13,777 bases of DNA, taken from the NCBI GenBank assembly GCA_035540755.1, contig DATLGD010000066.1, positions 1-13,777 on the forward strand, read 5' to 3'. Positions 7,096 to 12,863 of the stretch are shown here, piece by piece. Source of the stretch: DATLGD01 sp035540755 (lineage in GTDB: Bacteria; Actinomycetota; Actinomycetes; Mycobacteriales; SCTD01). The first letter of the stretch is position 1. Each line of letters starts with the position of its first letter. The position numbers and the translations under genes are program-made. A model generated the notes under the pieces. The model saw nothing but the letters and a program-made list of their open reading frames with translations. It ran no database searches and had not been told where the DNA came from.

Positions 7096-8448
7096 GTGAC
7101 CCTGCACCCCGTCGACCAGCGCCTGCGCGCTCTCCACACCGACCTGCTCGACCTTCGCGACGGCGAGCTCGAGGACAGCATCCCGGCCCTGCTCGAAGCC
7201 GACCCAGACTGCTTCGGCCTGGCCCTCGCCACCGCGGACGGCGACGTCTTCACCGCCGGCGACGCCGAGGTCGAGTTCACCGTCCAGTCGGTCGCCAAGC
7301 CGTTCGTCTACGCGCTCGCGCTGGCCGACGCCGGCCTCGACGAGGTGCTGGAGCGCGTCGGCACCGAGCCGACCGGGGAGGCGTTCGACGCCGTGGTGCT
7401 CGAGGCGGGCACCGGCAAGCCGCCCAACCCGATGGTCAACGCCGGCGCCGTCCTGGTGTCCTCGCTGGTCGACGGCGACACCGGACAGGAGCGGTTCGCC
7501 CGGATCCAGCAGGGGCTGTCGGCCTTCGCCGGGCGCCGGCTCGAGGTGGACGAGCGGGTCCGCGCCTCGGAGCAGGAGCACGGCGACCGCAACCGGGCGC
7601 TGGCCTACCTCATGCACGGCACCGGCGCGCTGACCATCGACGTCGACGACGCCGTCGACGCCTACTTCCGCACCAGCTCGCTGCGGGTCACCGCGCGCGA
7701 CCTCGCCGTCATGGGCGCGACGCTCGCCGCCGGCGGCCGCAACCCGGTCACCGGCGAGCGGGTCGTCCACCCCGGACTGCTGCCGACCGTGCTGAGCGTC
7801 ATGAGCACCTGCGGCCTCTACGACGGCGCCGGCCGGTGGGTGCACCGGGTCGGCATGCCGGCCAAGTCGGGGGTGTCCGGCGGGATCGTGACGGTGCTGC
7901 CGGCCCAGCTCGGCCTCGGCCTGTGGAGCCCGCCGCTGGACGGCAACGGCAACAGCGTGCGGGCGGTGCGGGCCTGCGAGCGCCTCACCGACGACCTCGG
8001 CCTGCACATGTTCGCCGTCGCCCGCAGCAGCGTGCCGGTGGTGCGCCACGCCTGCACGCGCCGGTCACGGGCGGAGCGCCCGGCGCACGAAGCGGCCGTG
8101 CTGGACGAGCACGCCGACCGGCTGGAGCTCTGGGAGCTGCAGGGGCCGATGACGGTGCTGGCCGCGCAGACCCTGTGCCGCCAGCTGCTCGACCGCGAGG
8201 GCCGGCGGCCCAGCTGGCTGGTGCTCGACCTGCACGGTCTCGGCTCCATCTCCGACCCGGCCCTGGAGCTGGTGCGCGAGACGGCGTCCGCCCTGGCCGA
8301 CGGCGGCACGACGGTGCGGATCGTCGACCGCGACCGGCCCGATGACGTGCGCGACGCCGTCGAGCGGTCGGTGGTCGACCCGCAGGAGGTCGACGAGGTG
8401 CTGCGCGAGTGCGAGGACGCGCTGCTGGCCTGGCAGTCGGCCGGCTAG
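7096..8448 (+). CDS. glsA: Glutaminase A with C-terminal STAS domain
   Basis: This 450-residue protein hydrolyses glutamine to glutamate and ammonia. Residues 1-310 form a serine-dependent glutaminase: Ser65-x-x-Lys68 in VQSVAKPF, NPMVNAGA with Asn115, Glu159 and Asn166 in SEQEHGDRNRAL, Tyr190 in DAYF, Tyr242 in MSTCGLYD and Val260 in MPAKSGVSGG. All match the catalytic set known for the YbaS/YlaM type. A basic linker (about 318-330) leads to a STAS domain at about 342-440 (LELWELQGPMTVL, WLVLDLHGLGSISDPALELV, TTVRIVDRD). STAS domains bind RsbW-like kinases or act as regulatory modules; here the position aligned with the usual phosphorylated serine reads Asp387. The start is a GTG at 7096 giving a family-like N terminus; no Shine-Dalgarno is visible. 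It is divergent from purC and overlaps the convergent PspC gene by 4 bp. It is the only plus-strand gene inside the purine cluster. Confidence 0.95.
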   Translation: MTLHPVDQRLRALHTDLLDLRDGELEDSIPALLEADPDCFGLALATADGDVFTAGDAEVEFTVQSVAKPFVYALALADAGLDEVLERVGTEPTGEAFDAVVLEAGTGKPPNPMVNAGAVLVSSLVDGDTGQERFARIQQGLSAFAGRRLEVDERVRASEQEHGDRNRALAYLMHGTGALTIDVDDAVDAYFRTSSLRVTARDLAVMGATLAAGGRNPVTGERVVHPGLLPTVLSVMSTCGLYDGAGRWVHRVGMPAKSGVSGGIVTVLPAQLGLGLWSPPLDGNGNSVRAVRACERLTDDLGLHMFAVARSSVPVVRHACTRRSRAERPAHEAAVLDEHADRLELWELQGPMTVLAAQTLCRQLLDREGRRPSWLVLDLHGLGSISDPALELVRETASALADGGTTVRIVDRDRPDDVRDAVERSVVDPQEVDEVLRECEDALLAWQSAG

Positions 8449-8594
8449 TCGCGTCGCTTCGGCAGCAGGATCCAGAGCACCAGGTAGACGATCTCGCCGG
8501 CGCCGACGAAGCCGGCGATCAGGAACAGCAGCCGGACGATCGTGACGCTCACGCCGGTCGACTCGGCGACGGCGGCGCAGACGCCGACGAGCAT
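8445..8594 (-). CDS. Small PspC-domain membrane protein (probably N-terminally disrupted)
   Basis: A 49-residue product is encoded from the ATG at 8594 to TAG at 8447-8445. It reads MLVGVCAAVAESTGVSVTIV, then RLLFLIAGFVGAGEIVYLVL (21-40), a transmembrane segment, and ends WILLPKRRD. This matches the PspC domain pattern (R-M-x-x-G-V-C-x-x-x-A-E ... VRLLF ... YL-LW-LLP). PspC domains are found in phage-shock and envelope-stress proteins; actinobacteria often have single-domain versions of about 60 residues. This one lacks the usual basic residues before the first methionine. Those residues (TRPRR) are encoded just upstream in another frame behind a strong AGGAGG, so a frameshift or re-initiation is likely. 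Its stop overlaps the glutaminase stop in the shared bases CTAG (8445-8448). It lies 170 bp downstream of purB. Confidence 0.75.
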   Translation of the reverse strand: MLVGVCAAVAESTGVSVTIVRLLFLIAGFVGAGEIVYLVLWILLPKRRD

Positions 8595-8601
8595 CCGCCC
8601 T

Positions 8602-8642
8602 TCAGCGACGGGGACGGGTCATCTGGCCCACAGCTGCCTCCT
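8602..8642 (-). other. AGGAGG-led mini-ORF upstream of the PspC gene (possible original N terminus or leader)
   Basis: AGGAGG (8642-8637) is a consensus ribosome binding site 5 nt before GTG at 8631. The frame reads nine codons (VGQMTRPRR) and stops at TGA (8604-8602). The PspC ATG follows 7 nt later, after AGGGCGG. The peptide end RPRR looks like the usual N terminus of a PspC protein, in the wrong frame relative to EGRMLVGVC. Either one base has been gained or lost, or the stop-AGGG-ATG layout permits translational re-initiation. Confidence 0.55.
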
Positions 8643-8764
8643 GCGCTCGGTTGCGGAGGCCTGTGCCCGCCCCCACGCCGCGGAACCGGCTCAGCCGTAC
8701 GACGCGGCGACGCGACGCCGCCGCCGAAGGGTGACAGCCGCTCGACGGCGCGACACGCGTCGGT

Positions 8765-10072
8765 TCAGGCCAGCTGCTCGAGCCGCTCGAACACCGGCGC
8801 GAGGCGCTCGACGTACCGCTCGGGCCGGCACACCTCGTCCAGCCGCGCCTCGTCGAGCTCCTGGCCGGCGGCGGTGGCCTGCTCGGTGAGGGTCTCGCGG
8901 AACGGCCGGCCGGTCTCCCAGGTGGTCATGGCCGCCTGCTGCACGAAGCTGTAGGCGTCCTCGCGCGAGAGCCCACCCTCGACCAGCTCGAGCAGCACCG
9001 TCGAGGTGTAGATGAGACCGCCTGAGCTGTCCAGGTTCTGGCGCATGCGGTCGGCGTCGACGACCAGGCCGGTCACCAGCCGGGTGGTCAGGTGCAGCAG
9101 GTAGTCGGTGCCGACGGCGGCATCGGGCAACGCGATGCGCTCGGTGCTGGAGTGGCTGATGTCGCGCTCGTGCCAGAGCGGGATGCCCTCCATGACCGGC
9201 ACGACCTGCGCGCGCACGACGCGCGCGAGCCCGGCGATGCGCTCGGAGGCGATCGGGTTCTTCTTGTGCGGCATCGCCGAGGAGCCCTTCTGGCCCTTGC
9301 CGAACGGCTCCCACAGCTCGCGCACCTCGGTGCGCTGGCCGTGCCGCACCTCGAGCGCGAACGCCTCGCACACCGTCGCGATCACGGCGAGCGCGCACAC
9401 CCACTCGCTCAGGCCGTCGCGGAGAACCACCTGGGTGGCGGCCGGCGCCGGTGTCAGCCCGAGCTCCCGCGCCACCTTCGCCTCGACCGACGGGTCGATG
9501 TTGGAGTACGTGCCGACGGCACCGCTGATCTTGCAGACGGCGACGGCGTCGCGCGCGCGCTTCAGCCGGTCGCGCGAGCGCGCCATCGCGAAGGCGAGAT
9601 CGGCGACCCGGTGCCCGAACACGGTCGGCTCGGCGTGGATGCCGTGCGTGCGGCCGACCTTGACGGTGCTCCGGTGCGCGAGGCCCAGGTCGCGGAGCGC
9701 GGCGACGAGGCGGTCGCACTTGGCGAGCAGCAGGTCGCTCGCCTCGACCAGCTGCAGCGCCAGCGCGGTGTCGAGCAGGTCCGAGCTGGTCATGCCGAAG
9801 TGCACGTAGGCCGCGGCCTCGCGCGGCTCGGTGTTGTCGGCCCACGCCGACAGGAACGCGATGACGTCGTGCTGGGTGACCGCCTCGATCTCGGCGACGG
9901 CCTCGGGGGTCGGGGGCGCGGCCGCCCGCACCGGCGCCACGACGTCGGCGGGTACGACGCCGGCCCGGGCGTGCGCCTCCAGCACCAGCACCTCGACCTG
10001 GCACCACAGCTCGTACTTGTGGGCCTCGCTCCAGACCCGGCCCATCTCGGGCAGGGTGTAGCGCTCGATCAC
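8765..10072 (-). CDS. purB: Adenylosuccinate lyase PurB
   Basis: PurB splits SAICAR to AICAR plus fumarate, and adenylosuccinate to AMP plus fumarate. The 435-residue length is normal for the bacterial type. Landmarks are HFGMTSSDLLDT at 91-102, VGRTHGIHAEPTVFGHR at 139-155 with the conserved His143, and the fumarase/lyase superfamily signature GSSAMPHKKNP at 263-273, which holds the flexible-loop catalytic serine. WHERDISHSSTER lies at 300-312. The start is a GTG at 10072 (MIERYTLPEMGRVWSE), preceded by GAGGAG with a 7-nt spacer. The degenerate RsbW-like gene ends 66 bp upstream and purD lies before that. The PspC gene is downstream on the same strand. Confidence 0.98.
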   Translation of the reverse strand: MIERYTLPEMGRVWSEAHKYELWCQVEVLVLEAHARAGVVPADVVAPVRAAAPPTPEAVAEIEAVTQHDVIAFLSAWADNTEPREAAAYVHFGMTSSDLLDTALALQLVEASDLLLAKCDRLVAALRDLGLAHRSTVKVGRTHGIHAEPTVFGHRVADLAFAMARSRDRLKRARDAVAVCKISGAVGTYSNIDPSVEAKVARELGLTPAPAATQVVLRDGLSEWVCALAVIATVCEAFALEVRHGQRTEVRELWEPFGKGQKGSSAMPHKKNPIASERIAGLARVVRAQVVPVMEGIPLWHERDISHSSTERIALPDAAVGTDYLLHLTTRLVTGLVVDADRMRQNLDSSGGLIYTSTVLLELVEGGLSREDAYSFVQQAAMTTWETGRPFRETLTEQATAAGQELDEARLDEVCRPERYVERLAPVFERLEQLA

Positions 10073-10079
10073 GCGGGTG

Positions 10080-10085
10080 CTCCTC
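10080..10085 (-). promoter_or_regulatory. Ribosome binding site of purB
   Basis: GAGGAG on the minus strand lies 7 nt before the GTG start at 10072. It is one of the few strong Shine-Dalgarno sequences in this window and confirms the start. Confidence 0.75.
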
Positions 10086-10138
10086 AGGACGACGACGACG
10101 GCCGCGCCAGTCTCCCAGAGCCCGCGGGCGCACCGGCC

Positions 10139-10561
10139 TCAGAGCGCGATCTCGGCCCAGAGCTGCGCCCCCGCCGCTCGGCGCTCGGCACCCCACCGGA
10201 CCGCCGTCGCGGCGACGACGGCCAGCGCGTCGACGTCGTCGGTGCCGGGAGCGCCGAGGTCCTCGGGCAGCCGGCCGGAGGGGTCGTGCACCTCGAGACG
10301 GAGCCGCCGCGGCGTCATGAGCACCCGCAGCGACAGGGTGGTCGTCTCCGTGCGGCGCAGCACCGTGGTCACCAGCTCGGAGACGACGAGCGCGGCGGGC
10401 TCCTCGGCCGCCGGCACCCGCCAGGCGCGGCAGGCCACCCGCGCGGTCATCCGCGCCAGCCGGGCGGCGACGGGCGTCGCCGGGAGCGCGCGCTGCAGGA
10501 CGTGCCACTCCTGCACCGTGCCGCGCTGCGCCGGTGAGCCGGGTCGCACCGTTGTCTCCAC
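10139..10561 (-). CDS. Degenerate RsbW-like ATP-binding-domain protein
   Basis: This 140-residue protein has the layout of the actinobacterial HATPase_c_2 family that includes anti-sigma factor kinases. The N-terminal part (about 22-50) is followed by an N-box-like ALVVSELVTTVLRR at 57-70 and a G1-like EVHDPSGRLPED at 90-101. The C-terminal LAVVAATAVRWGAERRAAG (113-131) corresponds to the G2 region and beyond. Two key features are lost. The N-box asparagine, which follows SELVT in active relatives, is Thr66, and the GRG of the G2 box is replaced by VDA (110-112). It therefore probably does not bind or hydrolyse ATP normally, though it could still bind a partner protein. The GTG start at 10561 has GGGAG with a 7-nt spacer. 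It sits between purD (96-bp gap) and purB (66-bp gap) on the same strand. The family is inferred from motif order by eye. Confidence 0.78.
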   Translation of the reverse strand: METTVRPGSPAQRGTVQEWHVLQRALPATPVAARLARMTARVACRAWRVPAAEEPAALVVSELVTTVLRRTETTTLSLRVLMTPRRLRLEVHDPSGRLPEDLGAPGTDDVDALAVVAATAVRWGAERRAAGAQLWAEIAL

Positions 10562-10657
10562 CGCCGGGCTCCCGACGCGTCGCGGACAGGACCGGGGTCA
10601 GGTGCAGCCCATGGTGCCGCACCCGCGCGCCCTGCACCCGCGGACGCGCCGAACCCG

Positions 10658-11923
10658 CTACGGCACCGCGATGCCGCCCTCGACCGCCCGACGGGCGATG
10701 TCGCCCCGCCAGTGCCCGCCGCGCAGGGACACGGCGTCCACCCCGCGGTAGGCCGCGGCGCGCGCGGCGGCGAGGTCGGGGCCGACAGCGGTCACCGACA
10801 GCACCCGGCCGCCGGCGGAGACCAGCCGCCCGCCGTCCAGCGCCGTGCCGGCGTGCAGCACGACGACCCCGTCCGGCAGCGCGCCGAGCCCGACCGGGTC
10901 GCCCTTCACCGGCGAGCTCGGGTAGCCCTCGGCCGCGACGACGACGGTGACGGCGGCGCCGTCCGCCCACGCGAGCGGCGGGTGCTCGGCGAGCGTCCCG
11001 GTGGCGCACGCGTGCAGCAGCCCGGCGAGCGGCGTCTCGAGCAGGGCCAGCACCACCTGGGTCTCCGGGTCGCCGAAGCGGCAGTTGAACTCGATGACCT
11101 GCGGCCCTCGGGAGGTCAGGGCGAGCCCGGCGTAGAGCAGCCCGGTGAAGGGCGTGCCACGCTCGCGCATCCGGTCGACGACCGGCTGCAGCACCTCGCG
11201 CTGCACGCGCTCGACCGTGCCGTCGGGCAGCCAGGGCAGCGGGGCGTAGGCGCCCATGCCGCCGGTGTTGGGTCCGGTGTCGTCATCGCCGACCCGCTTG
11301 TGGTCCTGCGCCGGCAGGAGCGGGACGACGGCCGTGCCGTCGGTCAGCGCGAACAGCGAGACCTCGGGGCCGTCGAGGAAGTCCTCGACGACGACCCGTG
11401 CGCCGGGCGCGGCCAGCACGTCCCGCGCGAAGGCGACGGCGACGTCGACGTCGCTGCCCACGTGCACGCCCTTTCCGGCGGCCAGGCCGTCGGCCTTGAC
11501 GACGTAGGGCGCGTCCACGCTGCGCAGGTGCGCGGCGCACGCCTCGGCGTCGTCGAACACCTCGGCCGCGGCGGTGGGCACGCCGGCGTCGGCCATCACG
11601 GCCTTGGCGAAGGCCTTGCTGCCCTCGATCTCGGCGGCGGCCGCCGACGGTCCGAAGCAGGCGATGCCGGCCGCGCGGACGGCGTCGGCCGCCCCGGCGA
11701 CCAGCGGCACCTCGGGGCCGACCACGACGAGGTCGACTTCCGCCTCCCGCGCGAGGGCCGCGACGGCCTCGGCGTCGGTGACGTCGAGCGGGCGGCGCTC
11801 GGCGACCTCGGCCGTGCCGGCGTTGCCCGGTGCGCAGAGCAGCCGGTCGACGGCGGCGTCGCGCGACAGGGCGACCAGCAGGGCGTGCTCGCGAGCACCT
11901 GAGCCGACGACGAGGACGTCCAC
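10658..11923 (-). CDS. purD: Phosphoribosylamine-glycine ligase (GAR synthetase) PurD
   Basis: PurD joins phosphoribosylamine and glycine with ATP to form GAR. It belongs to the ATP-grasp superfamily. The 421-residue length is standard. Landmarks are VLVVGSGAREHAL at 3-15, VVGPEVPLVAG at 67-77, YVVKADGLAAGKGV at 140-153, DHKRVGDDDTGPNTGGMGAY at 207-226 and EFNCRFGDPETQ at 278-289, which carries metal-binding residues and the GARS signature. The GTG start at 11923 gives the normal N terminus directly; no strong ribosome binding site is seen. It is the most upstream minus-strand gene of this purine series and is divergent from the HBHA-like gene. The 176-bp gap between them should hold its promoter. 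The degenerate RsbW-like gene follows after 96 bp. Confidence 0.98.
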   Translation of the reverse strand: MDVLVVGSGAREHALLVALSRDAAVDRLLCAPGNAGTAEVAERRPLDVTDAEAVAALAREAEVDLVVVGPEVPLVAGAADAVRAAGIACFGPSAAAAEIEGSKAFAKAVMADAGVPTAAAEVFDDAEACAAHLRSVDAPYVVKADGLAAGKGVHVGSDVDVAVAFARDVLAAPGARVVVEDFLDGPEVSLFALTDGTAVVPLLPAQDHKRVGDDDTGPNTGGMGAYAPLPWLPDGTVERVQREVLQPVVDRMRERGTPFTGLLYAGLALTSRGPQVIEFNCRFGDPETQVVLALLETPLAGLLHACATGTLAEHPPLAWADGAAVTVVVAAEGYPSSPVKGDPVGLGALPDGVVVLHAGTALDGGRLVSAGGRVLSVTAVGPDLAAARAAAYRGVDAVSLRGGHWRGDIARRAVEGGIAVP

Positions 11924-12027
11924 GGGCGGGACGCTACCGACGGGCGCCCGGCGTCATCGGCAACCGGCCTGCCTCCGGGCGCTCGACCCGGCGCACGCCG
12001 CGACGTGGTGCAGGACACACTTCTCGG

Positions 12028-12058
12028 GTGCTTGCTGGTGCTAGCACCGGGCAAGCAC
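12028..12058. promoter_or_regulatory. Nested inverted repeat upstream of the HBHA-like gene
   Basis: An outer pair GTGCTTGC (12028-12035) / GCAAGCAC (12051-12058) encloses a perfect 12-bp palindrome GGTGCTAGCACC (12037-12048). The arms are offset only by one base on the left and two on the right, so a 14-bp stem with a small internal loop can form. It lies 41 bp before the HBHA-like start and 104 bp before the divergent purD start. It may be an operator, a 5'-UTR hairpin or an attenuator. Confidence 0.5.
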
Positions 12059-12086
12059 AGGGGTGACGCAGGAACGCACCCGATCC

Positions 12087-12093
12087 GAGGGGA
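12087..12093 (+). promoter_or_regulatory. Ribosome binding site of the HBHA-like gene
   Basis: GAGGGGA lies 6 nt before the ATG at 12100 and fixes this start. CCTC immediately before the ATG can pair with the GAGG, forming a very small hairpin; whether that matters is unknown. Confidence 0.7.
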
Positions 12094-12099
12094 CACCTC

Positions 12100-12675
12100 A
12101 TGGCCACCGCCACCACGAACCGCACCTCCACGAACCGCAAGACCTCCACCAACGCCAAGGCGACGGCGAGCAGCGCCAAGACCACGGCGCGCAACGCCAA
12201 GACCACCGCGAAGACCGCCTCCCGTCCGGCCCGCCGCGAGGCCGGCCGCGCCGAGCAGGGCGTCGTGAAGCACAGCCGCCGCGTGGCCGCCGCCGCGCAG
12301 GCCGAGGTTACCGCCGTCGCGAGGACCCCGTACCGCCCGGCGCTGTTCGCGCTCGGCCTGGTCGACCGCGCGGTCGCCGGCGTCAAGGAGGTCCCGTCGC
12401 TCGTCGTCGAGACCCCGACCCGCGCCCGTCAGCGCGTCGTGAGCGTCTTCGCCACCGCCGGGGACCTCGCCGAGAAGGCGCAGCAGGGCTACACCGAGGT
12501 GGCGAAGGACGGCTCCGCGCTGGTCCGCGCCATCGGCCGGCAGGACAGCACCCAGCGCGCGCAGCGGATGGCCGAGCGCGCCCGCAAGCGCGGCCAGGGC
12601 GCCGTGCGCGACACCGAGAAGGCCGTCGAGGCCGGTACCGAGGCCGCCGGCGAGGCCCTCGCCAAGCTCGGCTAG
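12100..12675 (+). CDS. HBHA-like protein with basic, histone-like N-terminal tail
   Basis: This 191-residue protein has two parts. Residues 1-46 are low complexity, made mostly of Thr, Ala, Asn, Ser, Lys and Arg, with 11 basic and no acidic residues and loose repeats of the form NAKTTAKT. Such tails resemble those of histone H1-like or PhaF-like DNA-binding proteins. Residues 76-150 (RPALFALGLVDRAVAGVKEVP ... FATAGDLAEKAQQGYTEVAKDGSALVRAIG) resemble the helical region of mycobacterial heparin-binding haemagglutinin (HBHA) and related actinobacterial proteins. The C terminus is a charged helix (153-190). There is no signal peptide or membrane segment. ATG at 12100 follows GAGGGGA at 6 nt. It is transcribed divergently from purD and ends in a strong hairpin. 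Possible roles are nucleoid association or a surface/lipid-associated coiled coil; the assignment rests on composition and short resemblance only. Confidence 0.8.
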   Translation: MATATTNRTSTNRKTSTNAKATASSAKTTARNAKTTAKTASRPARREAGRAEQGVVKHSRRVAAAAQAEVTAVARTPYRPALFALGLVDRAVAGVKEVPSLVVETPTRARQRVVSVFATAGDLAEKAQQGYTEVAKDGSALVRAIGRQDSTQRAQRMAERARKRGQGAVRDTEKAVEAGTEAAGEALAKLG

Positions 12676-12693
12676 CAGCACCCCGCACGCTCC

Positions 12694-12726
12694 GGAGCCC
12701 CCCGACCTCGCCGGTCGGGGGGCTCC
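12694..12726. terminator. Strong perfect hairpin after the HBHA-like gene
   Basis: A perfect 14-bp stem (12694-12707 with 12713-12726, GGAGCCCCCCGACC and its complement) has a 5-nt loop (TCGCC). It begins 18 nt after the stop codon. There is no T-run, but stems of this strength are typical actinobacterial terminators. It could also stop crtY transcription coming from the other side. Confidence 0.85.
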
Positions 12727-12770
12727 TCGCTGCGGTCGATCCGGGCTCTCCCCCCGACGCACTGTTGCCT

Positions 12771-12843
12771 CCCCTGTTGATCAACAGGAGAAGCACATCG
12801 ACACGCCGACGGCGTGTCGGCGCCGCGCCCCTGTTGATCAACC
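12771..12843. repeat. Palindrome-hairpin-palindrome element between the HBHA-like gene and crtY
   Basis: A perfect 16-bp palindrome CCTGTTGATCAACAGG (12773-12788) recurs as CCCTGTTGATCAACC at 12829-12843; 15 bases (CCCCTGTTGATCAAC, 12771-12785 and 12828-12842) are identical. Exactly midway is a 9-bp perfect hairpin (12799-12807 with 12811-12819, loop GAC). Ten bases separate each palindrome from the hairpin. The palindromes look like binding sites for a dimeric regulator, yet no gene starts nearby on either strand. Alternatives are a processed RNA structure downstream of crtY or a remnant of a mobile element. Confidence 0.7.
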
Positions 12844-12863
12844 GGGCCGTCGGCGCAGGGCCC

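Noticed and set aside
8704..8724. GCGGCG/CGCCGC hairpin in the purB-PspC gap as a terminator
   Set aside because: The 6-bp stem is built from simple GC repeats with a 6-nt loop and no T-run, which is expected by chance at this base composition.
9092..10537. 481-codon plus-strand frame over purB and the degenerate ATPase
   Set aside because: It is antisense to two supported genes, has no motif, and is a GC-bias shadow.
10601..10638. GGTGCAG ... CTGCACC inverted repeat between purD and the degenerate ATPase gene
   Set aside because: The arms are 7 bp with a 24-nt interior, too weak to call as a terminator or operator.
11596..12762. Minus-strand 388-codon frame starting at GTG 12762 with AGGGGAGG 5 nt upstream
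   Set aside because: The ribosome binding site is tempting, but the frame is a Gly/Ala/Arg/Leu-rich mirror of the HBHA-like gene, passes through its terminator, and enters purD in the wrong frame. A short antisense transcript is not excluded.
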